Assembly: GCF_014596915.1 (NCBI RefSeq)
Contig: NZ_JACVWU010000016.1
Span: forward strand, 62,001-126,000
Source of the DNA: Streptomyces sp. TRM68416
GTDB taxonomy: Bacteria; Actinomycetota; Actinomycetes; Streptomycetales; Streptomycetaceae
DNA: 64,000 bases
Reading direction: 5' to 3'
A program made the translations under genes and the position numbers. This document shows, piece by piece, positions 50,687 through 60,127 of this stretch (the first letter of the stretch is position 1; every line of letters begins with the position of its first letter). The notes beneath the pieces are model-generated. The model was not told the origin of the DNA. It made no database searches and saw only the letters and a program-made list of their open reading frames with translations.

Positions 50687-53038
50687 TTACTTCGCCGCGG
50701 GACCGACCTTGATCTTCATCCAGGAGCCGTTCCAGGCCTCGCTGACGATCTTGATCTTCGTGTTGGTGTCAGTGATCCGGACACCCGCGGTCGGGGTCGC
50801 CGCGTCGTAGTAGGTGTGCTTGTGGTCGTTGAAGACCGACACACCGCGCGACGACGGGATCCGCGTCACCGCGTCCGCGTTGTGCAGCGTGATGCCGTCC
50901 GTGCGGTACCGGCTGAACGGCGAGTCGTAGGACTGGATGCGGTTGCGCATCAGCGTGCCGTCGGACCACTTCATCGGCGTGGGGTGCGAGTCGACGGGCA
51001 GCAGCAGGCCGACACCCGGGTGCTGGCTGGTGTTGTTGTCCGCCTGGGAGGTGTCCCACTTCCAGATCAGCAGGCCGTTCTGGTACGGGAAGTGCTCCAC
51101 CCAGCTCGGACGGGTGCCCGAGAAGCCGAAGTTGTACGGGCCGACCTTCAGCGTCTTGTCGTACGACACGTACTGACGGTTCTCGGCGATGTAGTACTGC
51201 GCGTACTCGTTGGTGAAGGACGCCCCGATGCGGGAGAAGCCCTTCGCCGTCCAGGCCGCGTCCGCGGTCTCGGCGTTGTCCGTGAACAGCGCGGCGCCGT
51301 CGGCGGTGACCGTGATGGAGTCGGCCGCGAAGCCGTTCTGGGCCACGCCGCCGTCGGTGGCGTAGCGGAAGCGCAGGTCGATCTTCTGGCCCGCGTAGGC
51401 GTCCAGGGAGTACGCCAGCTTCTTGTAGCCGTCGACCGTGCCGCTCAGGGCCGGCTTGTTGCTGCCGTCCCGCGCGATCGGCTGACCGTCCACCGTGCCG
51501 TCCACGGCGGTCCAGTTGGCGCCGCCGTCGGTCGAGACCTCGGTGTAGAGGTAGTCGTAGTCCTTCTCGATGTCGTACCAGCCGTCGAGCGTCAGCGTCG
51601 CCGACGACTTTCCGGTCAGGTCGACCGACCGGGTCAGGGTGTTGCGCAGGTCGTCACCGCGACCGCTCCACCACTGCATCGCACCCTCGGCCGGGGGGAC
51701 GATCTCGGTCGTGACCTTCTTGTCCGGCAGCTCGACGACCAGCGCCTGCTTCCGCTTGGTGTTGTACTCGGCGACACCCAGCTTGTGCCAGCTCTTCGTC
51801 CCGGCCTTCGCCGTGTCGTAGTCGAGCCAGCCCAGCTGGAGCTTGTCCCAGGCGGTCATGTCGCCGGGCATGTCACCGATGCTGTCCTTGCCGGTGCCGA
51901 GCCAGGAGCCGGAGGACATCAGGGTCCAGAAGCCGGTGGAGTTGTCACCGCCGCCGGAGGTGTCGTAGTGGTCCGGCAGACCGAGGTCGTGGCCGTACTC
52001 GTGGGCGAAGACGCCGAGTCCGCCGTTCTCCGGCTGGATGGTGTAGTCGCCGACCCAGATGCCGGTGTCGCCGATCTGGGTGCCGCCGAGCCGGTTGCCC
52101 TCGGGGCCGGTGGCGCCGGCGTCGGTGCCGAAGGCGTACCAGCGGTGGGCCCAGATCGCGTCCTCGCCCTGGGCGCCGCCGCCCGCGGACTCGTCCTCGC
52201 CGGCGTGCACGATCTGGAAGTGGTCGATGTACCCGTCGGACTCGTTGAAGTCGCCGTCGCCGTCGTGGTCGTAGCGGTCCCAGACGTCGTACTCGGCGAG
52301 CTTGGCCTTGATCTCCGCGTCGGTCTTACCAGCTGCCTTCTGCTGGTCGGCCCACGCGGTGACGCCGTCCTGCACGGCGTACCAGGCGCAGTTGTCGGGT
52401 TCGCACTTGTTGGAGCCGTAACGGGCCTCGTTGTAGGGGACCTTGACCCAGTCCTGGACCTCGCCCGCCACCGAGTAGCGGCCCGAGGACTGCTTCTCGT
52501 AGTAGGTCTTCACCGACGCGACGCCGTCGCCGAAGTACAGGTCCTGGTAGTGCTCGCGGTCGTAGTCCGCCTGCCAGGCCGTGCTGTTGTCCTGGGTGCG
52601 GTCCGGCTTCTCTATCTCGTTGTGCAGCGGGCCGGGGGTGCCGCCGTAGCGGCTGTCGATCTTGTCGCCGAACTCGACGAGGATCGTGAAGATCTTGTCG
52701 GTCTTCTCGCGGCCCAGCTCGACGTACTTGCTGTCGCCCTTCTTGCTCTTCAGCTTGACGACGGAGGAGCCGCCGCGCTTCTTCACCTTGGCTTCGCCGG
52801 ATATGACCTGGTTCAGCGCCTCTTCGCGCTGCGCCTCCACGGTCTTGCTCAGCGGGCCTTCGAAGTTGTGCTCGCGCTCGTGCTCGTTGTGCTCCGGCGC
52901 CGGGTCGTGCCGGTCGATGGCGGGGCTCTTGGCCGTGTCGTCGGCCTGGGCCACGGTGAACGTCGAGAACGTGGCGGTGGCCGCCGCGAAGGCGACAGCG
53001 GTCGCGGCCGCTCTGAACGTCCAGGGTCTGCTGGTCAC
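50687..53038 (-). CDS. Secreted M6-family (immune inhibitor A-like) metalloprotease
   Basis: 783 residues from the GTG at 53038, behind GGGGGAGGA. A signal peptide (about residues 1-35, core AAATAVAFAAATATF, cut near VAQA) is followed by a pro-region, then the M6 catalytic domain with the zinc motif AHEYGHDLGLPDHYD (about residues 351-365). The C-terminal part has carbohydrate-binding-like beta domains (LDGWYDIEKDYDYLYTEVS, LSLDAYAG-like repeats). It digests proteins outside the cell. It is flanked by operator-like repeats and a strong terminator, and is transcribed alone. Confidence 0.93.
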   Translation of the reverse strand: MTSRPWTFRAAATAVAFAAATATFSTFTVAQADDTAKSPAIDRHDPAPEHNEHEREHNFEGPLSKTVEAQREEALNQVISGEAKVKKRGGSSVVKLKSKKGDSKYVELGREKTDKIFTILVEFGDKIDSRYGGTPGPLHNEIEKPDRTQDNSTAWQADYDREHYQDLYFGDGVASVKTYYEKQSSGRYSVAGEVQDWVKVPYNEARYGSNKCEPDNCAWYAVQDGVTAWADQQKAAGKTDAEIKAKLAEYDVWDRYDHDGDGDFNESDGYIDHFQIVHAGEDESAGGGAQGEDAIWAHRWYAFGTDAGATGPEGNRLGGTQIGDTGIWVGDYTIQPENGGLGVFAHEYGHDLGLPDHYDTSGGGDNSTGFWTLMSSGSWLGTGKDSIGDMPGDMTAWDKLQLGWLDYDTAKAGTKSWHKLGVAEYNTKRKQALVVELPDKKVTTEIVPPAEGAMQWWSGRGDDLRNTLTRSVDLTGKSSATLTLDGWYDIEKDYDYLYTEVSTDGGANWTAVDGTVDGQPIARDGSNKPALSGTVDGYKKLAYSLDAYAGQKIDLRFRYATDGGVAQNGFAADSITVTADGAALFTDNAETADAAWTAKGFSRIGASFTNEYAQYYIAENRQYVSYDKTLKVGPYNFGFSGTRPSWVEHFPYQNGLLIWKWDTSQADNNTSQHPGVGLLLPVDSHPTPMKWSDGTLMRNRIQSYDSPFSRYRTDGITLHNADAVTRIPSSRGVSVFNDHKHTYYDAATPTAGVRITDTNTKIKIVSEAWNGSWMKIKVGPAAK

Positions 53039-53436
53039 TTGAGATCCTCCCCCGCGTCCGGGCGCGCGGAAAGGGGGTCCTGGTCTTGGAAGGTCCGCGC
53101 GCGCGTGATCGACGCGTGTAGTCAAGTGACGCAATTTGACTAGAGGTTTGGAAGAAAAGACAGACCTTGACTTGAGCAGGTCAAGTGCACTATGCGGAGT
53201 CGAGTTCCGCTTTACGGACACCGGGAGCCCACTCGACGGGCGCGCGACCCCGTCCACTTGGTGGACGCCATGACTCCGTGCGCCCCCCGTGCACCGGTAC
53301 TGTTGGTTAGGTCACGCTTACCGTTCGTTCCGCTCGGGCATGCACGCGATTAGAGTCGATTGGCGGAACGCCCGGACGTCGGCGGAATGCCAGGCCGACA
53401 CCCCCGTGTACCCCCGATTCCGAGGACACGATTGAC
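53039..53436. other. 398-bp upstream region of protease with two inverted repeats
   Basis: No gene is seen. Two related inverted repeats are present: AGTCAA-(N10)-TTGACT (53120-53125 and 53136-53141) and CTTGAC-(N8)-GTCAAG (53166-53171 and 53180-53185), so the half-site GTCAA occurs four times within 66 bp. These would suit a regulator of the protease promoter. A/T-richer sequence (53141-53165) lies between them. The right end is the leader of the small membrane gene. Confidence 0.6.
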
Positions 53437-53736
53437 ATGCCTCGTCCGACCGCCGCACAGCTCGCCTACGGTTCGTGCACCGTGATCTTCTCGACTCTCG
53501 CCATGCTGCTGCTGTCACAGACGAGTTCGGGTGCCGTCATCGCCGTCATCGCGGTCGCAGCGCTCGCCCTCGGCCTCCTGGTCTCGCTGGCCGTACCGAG
53601 GCCCAAGGCCCGGGTGATCGCCCTGCGCAGGCCCGCCCCCACGGCCACCACCGCCCCCTCGGCAGCACAGACGCCCGTGCCGGCCCCGGCCGCCGTGGTG
53701 GCGTCCGAGCCCGTGCACGAGCGCGCGGCTTCCTGA
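53437..53736 (+). CDS. Small membrane protein, two helices and Pro/Ala tail
   Basis: 99 residues, ATG at 53437. Two transmembrane helices are clear (about residues 14-28 and 33-52: GAVIAVIAVAALALGLLVSL). A cytoplasmic basic segment (PRPKARVIALRRP) and a low-complexity Ala/Pro/Thr tail follow. No family is recognised. It is followed by a bidirectional terminator and convergent with the RDD gene. Confidence 0.75.
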   Translation: MPRPTAAQLAYGSCTVIFSTLAMLLLSQTSSGAVIAVIAVAALALGLLVSLAVPRPKARVIALRRPAPTATTAPSAAQTPVPAPAAVVASEPVHERAAS

Positions 53737-53745
53737 TCCCGAATC

Positions 53746-53773
53746 CCGACGACCCGCTGCCGCGGGTCGTCGG
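53746..53773. terminator. Bidirectional hairpin between small membrane gene and RDD gene
   Basis: Perfect 12-bp arms CCGACGACCCGC (53746-53757) and GCGGGTCGTCGG (53762-53773) with loop TGCC. Confidence 0.85.
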
Positions 53774-53782
53774 CGCGGGTCT

Positions 53783-54457
53783 TCAGCGGGTGCTGACCAC
53801 CACCGTCTTGGCGGCCTTGTCGTGCAGGCCCTGCTTGTAGGGCTTGTCGAAGAAGCTCCAGCCGCCCGAGATCGCCGTCCAGATGCAGGCGCAGCAGAAC
53901 GCGAACGGCACCCACAGCACCAGTGAGCGCACCAGCGCGGTCTGGACGGAGGGCGTGGAGCCGTTGTCGAGGTTGGCCACACGCATGCCCAGCCACTTCT
54001 TGGCCAGCGTCTGCCCGGTCTTGGCGATCATGAAGGTGTCGTAGGCGATGTAGAGCACGGCGGCCATCGCCGACTGCCCCACGGACTTGCCGTAGTCGAC
54101 GTCATCGGCGTTCATGTCGTACTCGCTGACGCCGAAGGCCCACGTGAGCAGCCAGACGACGACACCGACGAGGATCATGTCGATGATCCGGGCCAGGGTG
54201 CGTCTGCCGCTGTCGGCGAGCGGGGGCATGCCGGCGAGCGGGTCGGCGGGGTAGCCGCCGGCGCCGCCGCCGTAGGGATCACCGCCGTGGGGGCCGCCCT
54301 GGTAGGGCGGTGGCTGGCCGCCGTAAGGGCTGCCGCCCTGGTAGGGGGGCGGCTGGCTGCCGTACGGTCCGCCCGAGTCCCCGGGCGGGGGCTGCTTCCT
54401 GAACGGGTCGTCTTCCGGTGGCTGCTGACCGGAGCCGGGGGGCGGTTCACTGCTCAT
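53783..54457 (-). CDS. RDD-family membrane protein with Pro/Gly-rich head
   Basis: 224 residues. The first 80 are a Pro/Gly/Gln/Tyr-rich tail with repeated QPPPYQGG, exposed in the cytoplasm. An RDD domain follows (ARIIDMILVGVVVWLL with the Arg-Asp signature near residue 88), two further helices and the usual GQTLAKKWLGMRV motif. The function of RDD proteins is unclear; transport or membrane-complex assembly has been suggested. It lies 89 bp from a second RDD gene in the same direction, so the pair is a local duplication. Confidence 0.88.
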   Translation of the reverse strand: MSSEPPPGSGQQPPEDDPFRKQPPPGDSGGPYGSQPPPYQGGSPYGGQPPPYQGGPHGGDPYGGGAGGYPADPLAGMPPLADSGRRTLARIIDMILVGVVVWLLTWAFGVSEYDMNADDVDYGKSVGQSAMAAVLYIAYDTFMIAKTGQTLAKKWLGMRVANLDNGSTPSVQTALVRSLVLWVPFAFCCACIWTAISGGWSFFDKPYKQGLHDKAAKTVVVSTR

Positions 54458-54546
54458 GGCCCGAGTCGACCGCGAACCCCCCGGCTCCGCATCCGGCGAG
54501 CGGCCGTCCGGGGTACGGAATTACCCGGTCACTTCGCCGTACGCCG

Positions 54547-56301
54547 TCATCCCGCAACGAACGTACGCGCGGCCTTGTCGTGCCAGCACTGGCGCCACGG
54601 CTTGTCGAACAGGCACCACAGCACACCGACGACACCGACGAGGAGCAGACCGGGCACGCTGTAGACGAGCCAGCGGCGCAGCGCCCCGCCGAAGGACGGC
54701 GGCTCGTGCGCCTCGATGTCCCGCACCTCGAGGCCGAACAGCTTCTTGCCCAGGGTGCGGCCCCACTTGGCGGTGGGCACCGCCTCGTAGAGCACGCCGA
54801 AGAGCAGCAGGACGGCCAGCACGATGCCGAGATACGTCGAGGTCGTGCCGTCCAGCAGCCAGACCGTGACGGTCTCGCCGGAGAGCTTCGCCTCGTCGAT
54901 CTTCGCGGTGACGTGGTCGACCGCCCGGGTGCCGAGCGGTACGGCGGCCCCGGCGGTCACGCCCACGACGACGACCGTGTCCAGCAGCCGTGCCGCCAAC
55001 CGCTTGCCGAGGCCCGCGGGACGGGCGTTGGCCTGACGCCGGGCGGCCGCCTGGAACACGTCCTCCACGGGCGGCTTCCACGGCGCCACGGGCTGATCCT
55101 CGCCCGCCCCGGCCAGCCGGTGCACCTGCTGCGCCCACGACGACTGCCCGCCACCGACGCCGGAACTCACGGGGGCGGCGGAACCGCCCTGCGGGCCGGC
55201 CTGCTGAGGCACGGCCGGGGCCGCCGGTGCAGGCGCCTGGGGACCCGACAGGGCCGTGGGTACGGCGGCCTGGGGACCGACCGGAGCGCCCGCCGAGGAT
55301 ACGGCGGCCTGGGCACCCTGCGCCTGCGCGGCGGAGGCACGCTCGGCGGCCGCCTTCCCGGCACGGAAACCGGGCCCCTGCGGGGCGCTGCCACCCGCGA
55401 CGGCCCCGGCCGGCCCACCGAAGCCACCGGCGCCGGCAGGACCGGCCCCCTGCCCGGCGGCCGCACCCGCGGCGCCTGCACCGGACGAACCGAAGCCACC
55501 GGCCGCCGCACCCGCGGCACCGGCACCGGACGCCCCGCCGAAACCACCCGCACCCGAACCGCCTGCGGCAGCCCCGGCCCCCGCACCCGACGGCCCGCCG
55601 AGGCCACCAGCCCCCGCCGAACCCGTTGCCGTACCACCGGCCCCCGGAGCCCCCCGGCCGCCCGCCGACGGTGTCGTGCGCCCCGGTTGCGCCGCGGGCG
55701 CCCCGTCCTGCTGACCCGTGCGCGGGGACACGGCGCGGAATGTCATGGTGCCGTCGTCGGCGGCGGGGCCGGCGGCGTTGCCCGCGGCCGGTCCCGGGGT
55801 CGGGCGGCGGAAGAGGAACGTGTTGCCGGACGGGGCATCCTGCTCGTCCGGCTCCGCAGGCGGAATCGTGGCCGTACCGTCCGTGCGCGGAGCCGTGCCC
55901 TCGGCCGGAGCCGCCGTACGCGGGTCGCGGGGGTCGGTGCCCTGGGGGGCGCCCCAGGAGACGCGACGGTCCTGGTCGCCGCCGAAGCCGGACTGGCGGG
56001 AGCGGTCGGCGCCCCAGGCGGAGGCCGGCTCGGGGCGGCTGCCGTGCTGGGCCTGCGCCGGGCCGGGCCCGTCGACCGGGTCCTCGTCGAAGAAGTGCGG
56101 TCCGGTCTCCTCCACCGCCGCGGACGCGGCACCGCCGCCGGACGGCGCGGCGAGGGGCTCGCCGTCCGGCGGGGCCGGACGGCTGGTGCCCGGTACCCAG
56201 GCGGCACCGTTCCAGTACCGGACATATCCAGGAATGGACGGGTCCGGGTAATACCCTTCGCGGGGCCTGTCGTCGCCGGGGGCCGGGGTTGGGGCGCTCA
56301 T
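54547..56301 (-). CDS. DUF2510 plus RDD membrane protein with long low-complexity linker
   Basis: 584 residues. Residues 12-40 form a DUF2510-like motif (GYYPDPSIPGYVRYWNGAAW). Then come about 380 residues of Gly/Ala/Pro-rich low complexity with repeated GGFGG, GAGAAG and GPQA runs, and finally an RDD domain (ARLLDTVVVVGVTAG, GRTLGKKLFGLEV) with three or four helices. The C-terminus is close to that of the neighbouring RDD protein (RTFVAG versus KTVVVS). The linker is probably disordered and exposed. Role unknown. Confidence 0.85.
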   Translation of the reverse strand: MSAPTPAPGDDRPREGYYPDPSIPGYVRYWNGAAWVPGTSRPAPPDGEPLAAPSGGGAASAAVEETGPHFFDEDPVDGPGPAQAQHGSRPEPASAWGADRSRQSGFGGDQDRRVSWGAPQGTDPRDPRTAAPAEGTAPRTDGTATIPPAEPDEQDAPSGNTFLFRRPTPGPAAGNAAGPAADDGTMTFRAVSPRTGQQDGAPAAQPGRTTPSAGGRGAPGAGGTATGSAGAGGLGGPSGAGAGAAAGGSGAGGFGGASGAGAAGAAAGGFGSSGAGAAGAAAGQGAGPAGAGGFGGPAGAVAGGSAPQGPGFRAGKAAAERASAAQAQGAQAAVSSAGAPVGPQAAVPTALSGPQAPAPAAPAVPQQAGPQGGSAAPVSSGVGGGQSSWAQQVHRLAGAGEDQPVAPWKPPVEDVFQAAARRQANARPAGLGKRLAARLLDTVVVVGVTAGAAVPLGTRAVDHVTAKIDEAKLSGETVTVWLLDGTTSTYLGIVLAVLLLFGVLYEAVPTAKWGRTLGKKLFGLEVRDIEAHEPPSFGGALRRWLVYSVPGLLLVGVVGVLWCLFDKPWRQCWHDKAARTFVAG

Positions 56302-56562
56302 GTCCGTCGTCCCGTATCTGCTCGGGGGTCATTTGGGGGGCTCCACATCTATCAGACGCGGGCATCCCCCACTGCCGGTCCCGCCGTACCCACTCCTTTC
56401 CGGGCAACCTCGTGCACCGCCTTCACAGCCCCGGAAGAAGAGCGGCGCGGGGTCCGGAAAAAAGTTCCGCGAACCCGCGTAATGCTGCGCGCCGCACGCC
56501 CTCTCCACTCGTACGGGCCCACCGCAGGGCCCGCGGACACGTCACGAGAGGACATCGACGCC

Positions 56563-57039
56563 ATGTATTCCACCGTGGTCGAACGGGAGCTGGAGCTGAA
56601 GCTCGTCCTGTCTCCCGAGCGCAGCATCCCGGTCCCGGCCCGGCTCAGCTACCGCAGCGACGACCCCTACGCCGTCCACATCGCCTTCCACATCGGCTCC
56701 GACCACCCCGTCCACTGGACCTTCGCCCGCGAGCTGCTGGTGGAGGGGGTGTTCCGGCCGTGCGGGCACGGGGACGTGCGGGTGTGGCCGACGAAGGTGG
56801 ACGGCCGCAGCGTCGTGCTGATGGCGCTGAGTTCACCCGACGGGGACGCCCTGCTGGAGGCCCCGGCCGCACAGGTGTCGGCCTGGCTGGAGCGCACCCT
56901 GCGGGCGGTCCCCCCGGGCTCTGAGGCCGAGCAGCTCGGCATCGACGACGGCCTGGCCGAGCTGCTCGCCCCGACCCCGGCCGACGACCTGTACCTGTGC
57001 GACCCGTGGCCGTCGGACGAGTCCAAGGACGGGGAGTGA
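56563..57039 (+). CDS. ssgG: SsgA-like sporulation/cell-division protein
   Basis: 158 residues from the ATG at 56563 (AGAGGA upstream). SALP features: RELELKLVLSPERSIPVPARL near the start in two parts, LSYRSDDPYAVHIAFHIGSD, WTFARELLVEGVF, GDVRVWPTKVDGRSVV, and an acidic C-terminus. SsgA-like proteins occur only in actinomycetes that form spores and control placement of septa or wall enzymes. The location beside the nag, clpS and pncB genes matches ssgG of S. coelicolor as recalled, but the other SALP names cannot be excluded from sequence alone. Confidence 0.82.
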   Translation: MYSTVVERELELKLVLSPERSIPVPARLSYRSDDPYAVHIAFHIGSDHPVHWTFARELLVEGVFRPCGHGDVRVWPTKVDGRSVVLMALSSPDGDALLEAPAAQVSAWLERTLRAVPPGSEAEQLGIDDGLAELLAPTPADDLYLCDPWPSDESKDGE

Positions 57040-57086
57040 GCCGTAGCGCGAGGGGGACAGCCGCGAGAGGGACAGGCGCGAGGAGG

Positions 57087-58496
57087 TCAGAACAGCTTGC
57101 CCGGGTTGAGGATGCCGAGCGGGTCGAAGGCCTGCTTGACCGCCCGTTGCATCTCCACGCCCACCGGGCCGATCTCGCGCGCCAGCCACTCCTTCTTCAG
57201 GACGCCGACGCCGTGCTCGCCGGTGATGGTGCCGCCGAGTTCCAGGCCGAGCGCCATGATCTCGTCGAAGGACTCGCGGGCGCGCGCGGACTCGTCGGGG
57301 TCCCGCGCGTCGAAGCAGACGGTGGGGTGCGTGTTGCCGTCGCCGGCGTGGGCGACCACGCCGATCGTCAACCGGTGCTTGTCGGCGATCCGCTCGACGC
57401 CCTCGATCAGGTCGCCGAGCCGGGACCGCGGCACGCACACGTCGTCGATCATCGTCACACCGCGGACCGCCTCCAGCGCGGTCAGCGAGAGCCGCCGGGC
57501 CTGGAGGAGGAGTTCGGACTCGGCCGGGTCCTCGGCCGGTACGACCGCGGTGGCGCCGGCGGCCTCGCACAGCGCGCCGACCGCGGCGAGGTCGGGGGCC
57601 GGGTCCGGGGTGTCGAAGGCGGCGAGCAGGAGCGCCTCGGTGGTCTGCGGCAGGCCCATGCGGGCCAGGTCGTTGACGGCCCGCACCGTCGTACGGTCCA
57701 TCAGTTCGAGGAGGGAGGGCACGTGCCCGCCGGCCATGATCCGGCACACGGCGTCGCAGGCCTCGGCCGCGGAGGCGAACTCGGCGGCGAGCACGAGTTG
57801 CCGCGGCGGCTTCGGCCTGAGCCCCAGGACGGCCCGTACGACGATGCCGAGCGAGCCCTCGGAGCCGACGAACAGGCGGGTCAGGTCGTACCCGGCGACG
57901 CCCTTGGCGGTCCGCCGGCCGGTGCTCATCAGGCGGCCGTCGGCGAGGACCACGTCCAGGCCGAGGACGTACTCGGCCGTCACCCCGTACTTCACGCAGC
58001 ACAGGCCGCCCGAGGCGGTGCCGATGTTGCCGCCGATGGTGCACATCTCCCAGCTGGAGGGGTCGGGCGGGTAGGAGAGGCCGTGTTCGCCGACCGCGCG
58101 GGAGAGGGCGGCGTTGACGACGCCCGGTTCGACGACGGCGACCCGGTCGACCGGGTTGATCTCGATGATCCGGTCCATCCGGGTCAGGGAGAGCACGATG
58201 CAGCCGTCGGTGGCGTTGGCCCCGCCGGACAGGCCCGTGCGGGCGCCCTGCGGGACGACCGGGACGCGCAGGGCGGTGGCGGTGCGCATGACGTGCTGCA
58301 CCTGCTCGGCCGTACGCGGAAGGACGACCACGGCCGGGGCTCCGGCCGGGCAGAAGCTGGCCATGTCGTGGGCGTAGGAGGCCGTGACGTCGGGGTCGGT
58401 CAGGACGGCCTCGGCGGGCAGGCCGGTCAGCAGACGGTCGACGAGACCGCCGGTCGTCGCTTCGTCGCGCGGCGCTTCGGTACGGCTCATGATCAC
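57087..58496 (-). CDS. FAD-linked oxidase, GlcD/D-lactate dehydrogenase family
   Basis: 469 residues. The PCMH-type FAD domain has VVPQGARTGLSGGANATDG (about residues 80-98) and SWEMCTIGGNIGTASGGL (about 148-165). The C-terminal substrate domain ends with TIGVVAHAGDGNTHP, ITGEHGVGVLKKEWL and LGILNPGKLF, as in glycolate oxidase GlcD and D-lactate dehydrogenases. It oxidises a 2-hydroxy acid such as glycolate or D-lactate, with the electron acceptor unknown. No GlcE/GlcF partners are adjacent, so it is the single-subunit type. The start is at 58496 or, two codons later, at 58490. Confidence 0.9.
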   Translation of the reverse strand: MIMSRTEAPRDEATTGGLVDRLLTGLPAEAVLTDPDVTASYAHDMASFCPAGAPAVVVLPRTAEQVQHVMRTATALRVPVVPQGARTGLSGGANATDGCIVLSLTRMDRIIEINPVDRVAVVEPGVVNAALSRAVGEHGLSYPPDPSSWEMCTIGGNIGTASGGLCCVKYGVTAEYVLGLDVVLADGRLMSTGRRTAKGVAGYDLTRLFVGSEGSLGIVVRAVLGLRPKPPRQLVLAAEFASAAEACDAVCRIMAGGHVPSLLELMDRTTVRAVNDLARMGLPQTTEALLLAAFDTPDPAPDLAAVGALCEAAGATAVVPAEDPAESELLLQARRLSLTALEAVRGVTMIDDVCVPRSRLGDLIEGVERIADKHRLTIGVVAHAGDGNTHPTVCFDARDPDESARARESFDEIMALGLELGGTITGEHGVGVLKKEWLAREIGPVGVEMQRAVKQAFDPLGILNPGKLF

Positions 58497-58579
58497 AGCC
58501 TCGCACCGGGGGCCATCGGTGTGAACCCCGTCTGCGCCGACCGTCGTAAGCCGGGGTGTGGTCGTCGTATTGACGCACA

Positions 58580-59962
58580 GTGAGCGCCATGGAGAACCAA
58601 CGAGGGCTGCGGGTGGTGGCCGCCTCCGTGGCGGGGTGTGCCGTGCTCGGCGGGGTGCTGATGCTGCTGCCGTGGGAGCGTCCGGCGGGCGGGCCGCCCG
58701 CGCCGGCCCCGGGGGCGCAGGCGCTGGCCGCGGTCACCACCGGGGTGCCCGCGGCGCTGCCCGACCTGGCGGTGCTGATCGGTGAGCGGGAGGCTCATCT
58801 GCGGGCGCATCCGAAGGACGCGGAGTCCTGGGCGGTGCTCGGGGCCGCCTACGTGGAGCGGGGGCGGCGGACCGGGCAGGCGGCGGACTATCCGCGGGCC
58901 GAGCGGGCGCTGCGCACCTCGTTGAAGGTACGGCCCGAGGGCAACGCGGAGGCGCTGGGCGCGCTGGCCTCGCTGGCGAACGCGCGCCGCGACTTCCCTG
59001 CCGCGCGCACCTGGGGCGAGGCGGCGCTGAAGGCGGCCCCGAAGCGGTGGACGACGTATCCGCCGCTGATCGACGCGTACACGGGCGTCGGTGACCACAA
59101 GGCGGCCAAGAAGGCCCTCGACCGGTTGCTGGAGCTGCGCTCCGGTCCGGCCGTGATGGCGCGGGCGGCGGCCGTCTACCGCGACCGGGGCTGGCGCGAG
59201 GACGCGGCGGCCCAGCTGTCCGACGCCGCGGCGGCCGCCGGGACACCCGCCGAGCAGGCCGCGTACCTGGAGCAGGGCGGGCGGCTCGCCTTCGAGCGCG
59301 GGGACCGCGAGGCCGCCCTGCGGCACTTCCGGGCGGCGCTGCGGCTGGACCCCGACCAGGGGGCCGCGCTGGCCGGGCAGGGGCGGGCGCTGGCGGCGCT
59401 GGGCCGCACGTCGGAGGCGCTGAGCGCCTACCGGGCGGCCCTGGCCCAGCAGCCGCTCCCCCAGTACGCCCTGGAACTGGGCGAGTTGTACGAGTCGCTG
59501 GGCCGGGAGCAGGCGGCCGAGGTCCAGTACGACGTGCTGCGCGAGCGGGTGCGCGGCGCCGCCGCGGGCGGGGCCGACGAGAACCTGGTGCTGGGGCAGT
59601 TCGAGGCCGACCACGGTGATCCGCGGGCGGCGGTACGGCGGTTGCGGGCCGAGTGGAAGCGGCAGCCCGGCATCCCGGTGGCCGACGCGCTGGGCTGGGC
59701 CCTGCACCGGTCCGGACAGCACGAGGAGGCCCTGCGCTTCGCCGGGATCGCCACGGACGGCACCCGGGGCGGCGGGGTGCGCAGCGCCCTGTACGCCTAC
59801 CACCGGGGCATGATCGAGCGGGAGCTGGGGCGGTCCGGCCCCGCGCGGCGGCATCTGCAGGAGGCGCTGCGGATCAACCCGTACTTCTCCGTCCGTCACG
59901 CGCGGGAGGCCCGCCTGGCCCTCCGGGAACTGGGCGAGCCCTCGCTCGAAGGGCCTCATTAG
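58580..59962 (+). CDS. TPR protein with N-terminal membrane anchor
   Basis: 460 residues from the GTG at 58580 (an ATG at 58589 is as likely). A transmembrane helix occupies about residues 12-30 (VVAASVAGCAVLGGVLMLLP), followed by an Ala/Pro linker and about nine tetratricopeptide repeats (for example AESWAVLGAAYVERGR, EAALRHFRAALRLDPD, EALSAYRAALAQQPL, AYHRGMIERELGR). TPRs form a protein-binding superhelix, here placed on the outer face if the anchor is uncleaved. The binding partner is unknown. Confidence 0.85.
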   Translation: MSAMENQRGLRVVAASVAGCAVLGGVLMLLPWERPAGGPPAPAPGAQALAAVTTGVPAALPDLAVLIGEREAHLRAHPKDAESWAVLGAAYVERGRRTGQAADYPRAERALRTSLKVRPEGNAEALGALASLANARRDFPAARTWGEAALKAAPKRWTTYPPLIDAYTGVGDHKAAKKALDRLLELRSGPAVMARAAAVYRDRGWREDAAAQLSDAAAAAGTPAEQAAYLEQGGRLAFERGDREAALRHFRAALRLDPDQGAALAGQGRALAALGRTSEALSAYRAALAQQPLPQYALELGELYESLGREQAAEVQYDVLRERVRGAAAGGADENLVLGQFEADHGDPRAAVRRLRAEWKRQPGIPVADALGWALHRSGQHEEALRFAGIATDGTRGGGVRSALYAYHRGMIERELGRSGPARRHLQEALRINPYFSVRHAREARLALRELGEPSLEGPH

Positions 59963-60023
59963 CTCGAAGGACCTCATTGGGCAGCCTGGTCAGGTCTGGG
60001 TCAGGCAGCCTGGTCAGGTCTGG
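59944..60023. repeat. Two pairs of short direct repeats before the AsnC-ABC operon
   Basis: GCTCGAAGGGCCTCATT (59944-59960) recurs with one change at 59962-59978. GCAGCCTGGTCAGGTCTGG (59981-59999) recurs exactly at 60005-60023. The first pair includes the stop codon region of the TPR gene, so it is a local duplication at the gene end. The second pair lies 105-147 bp before the regulator start. Confidence 0.9.
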
Positions 60024-60127
60024 CAAAGTGCGTAATAGTTCGCTTGATCGCTGGGCAATGTGTGCGGCGGTACGTCCGCCTCGGCGGGCCTCCTGTACAG
60101 GATGATCAGGCGCCGGGAGGGCATTTC

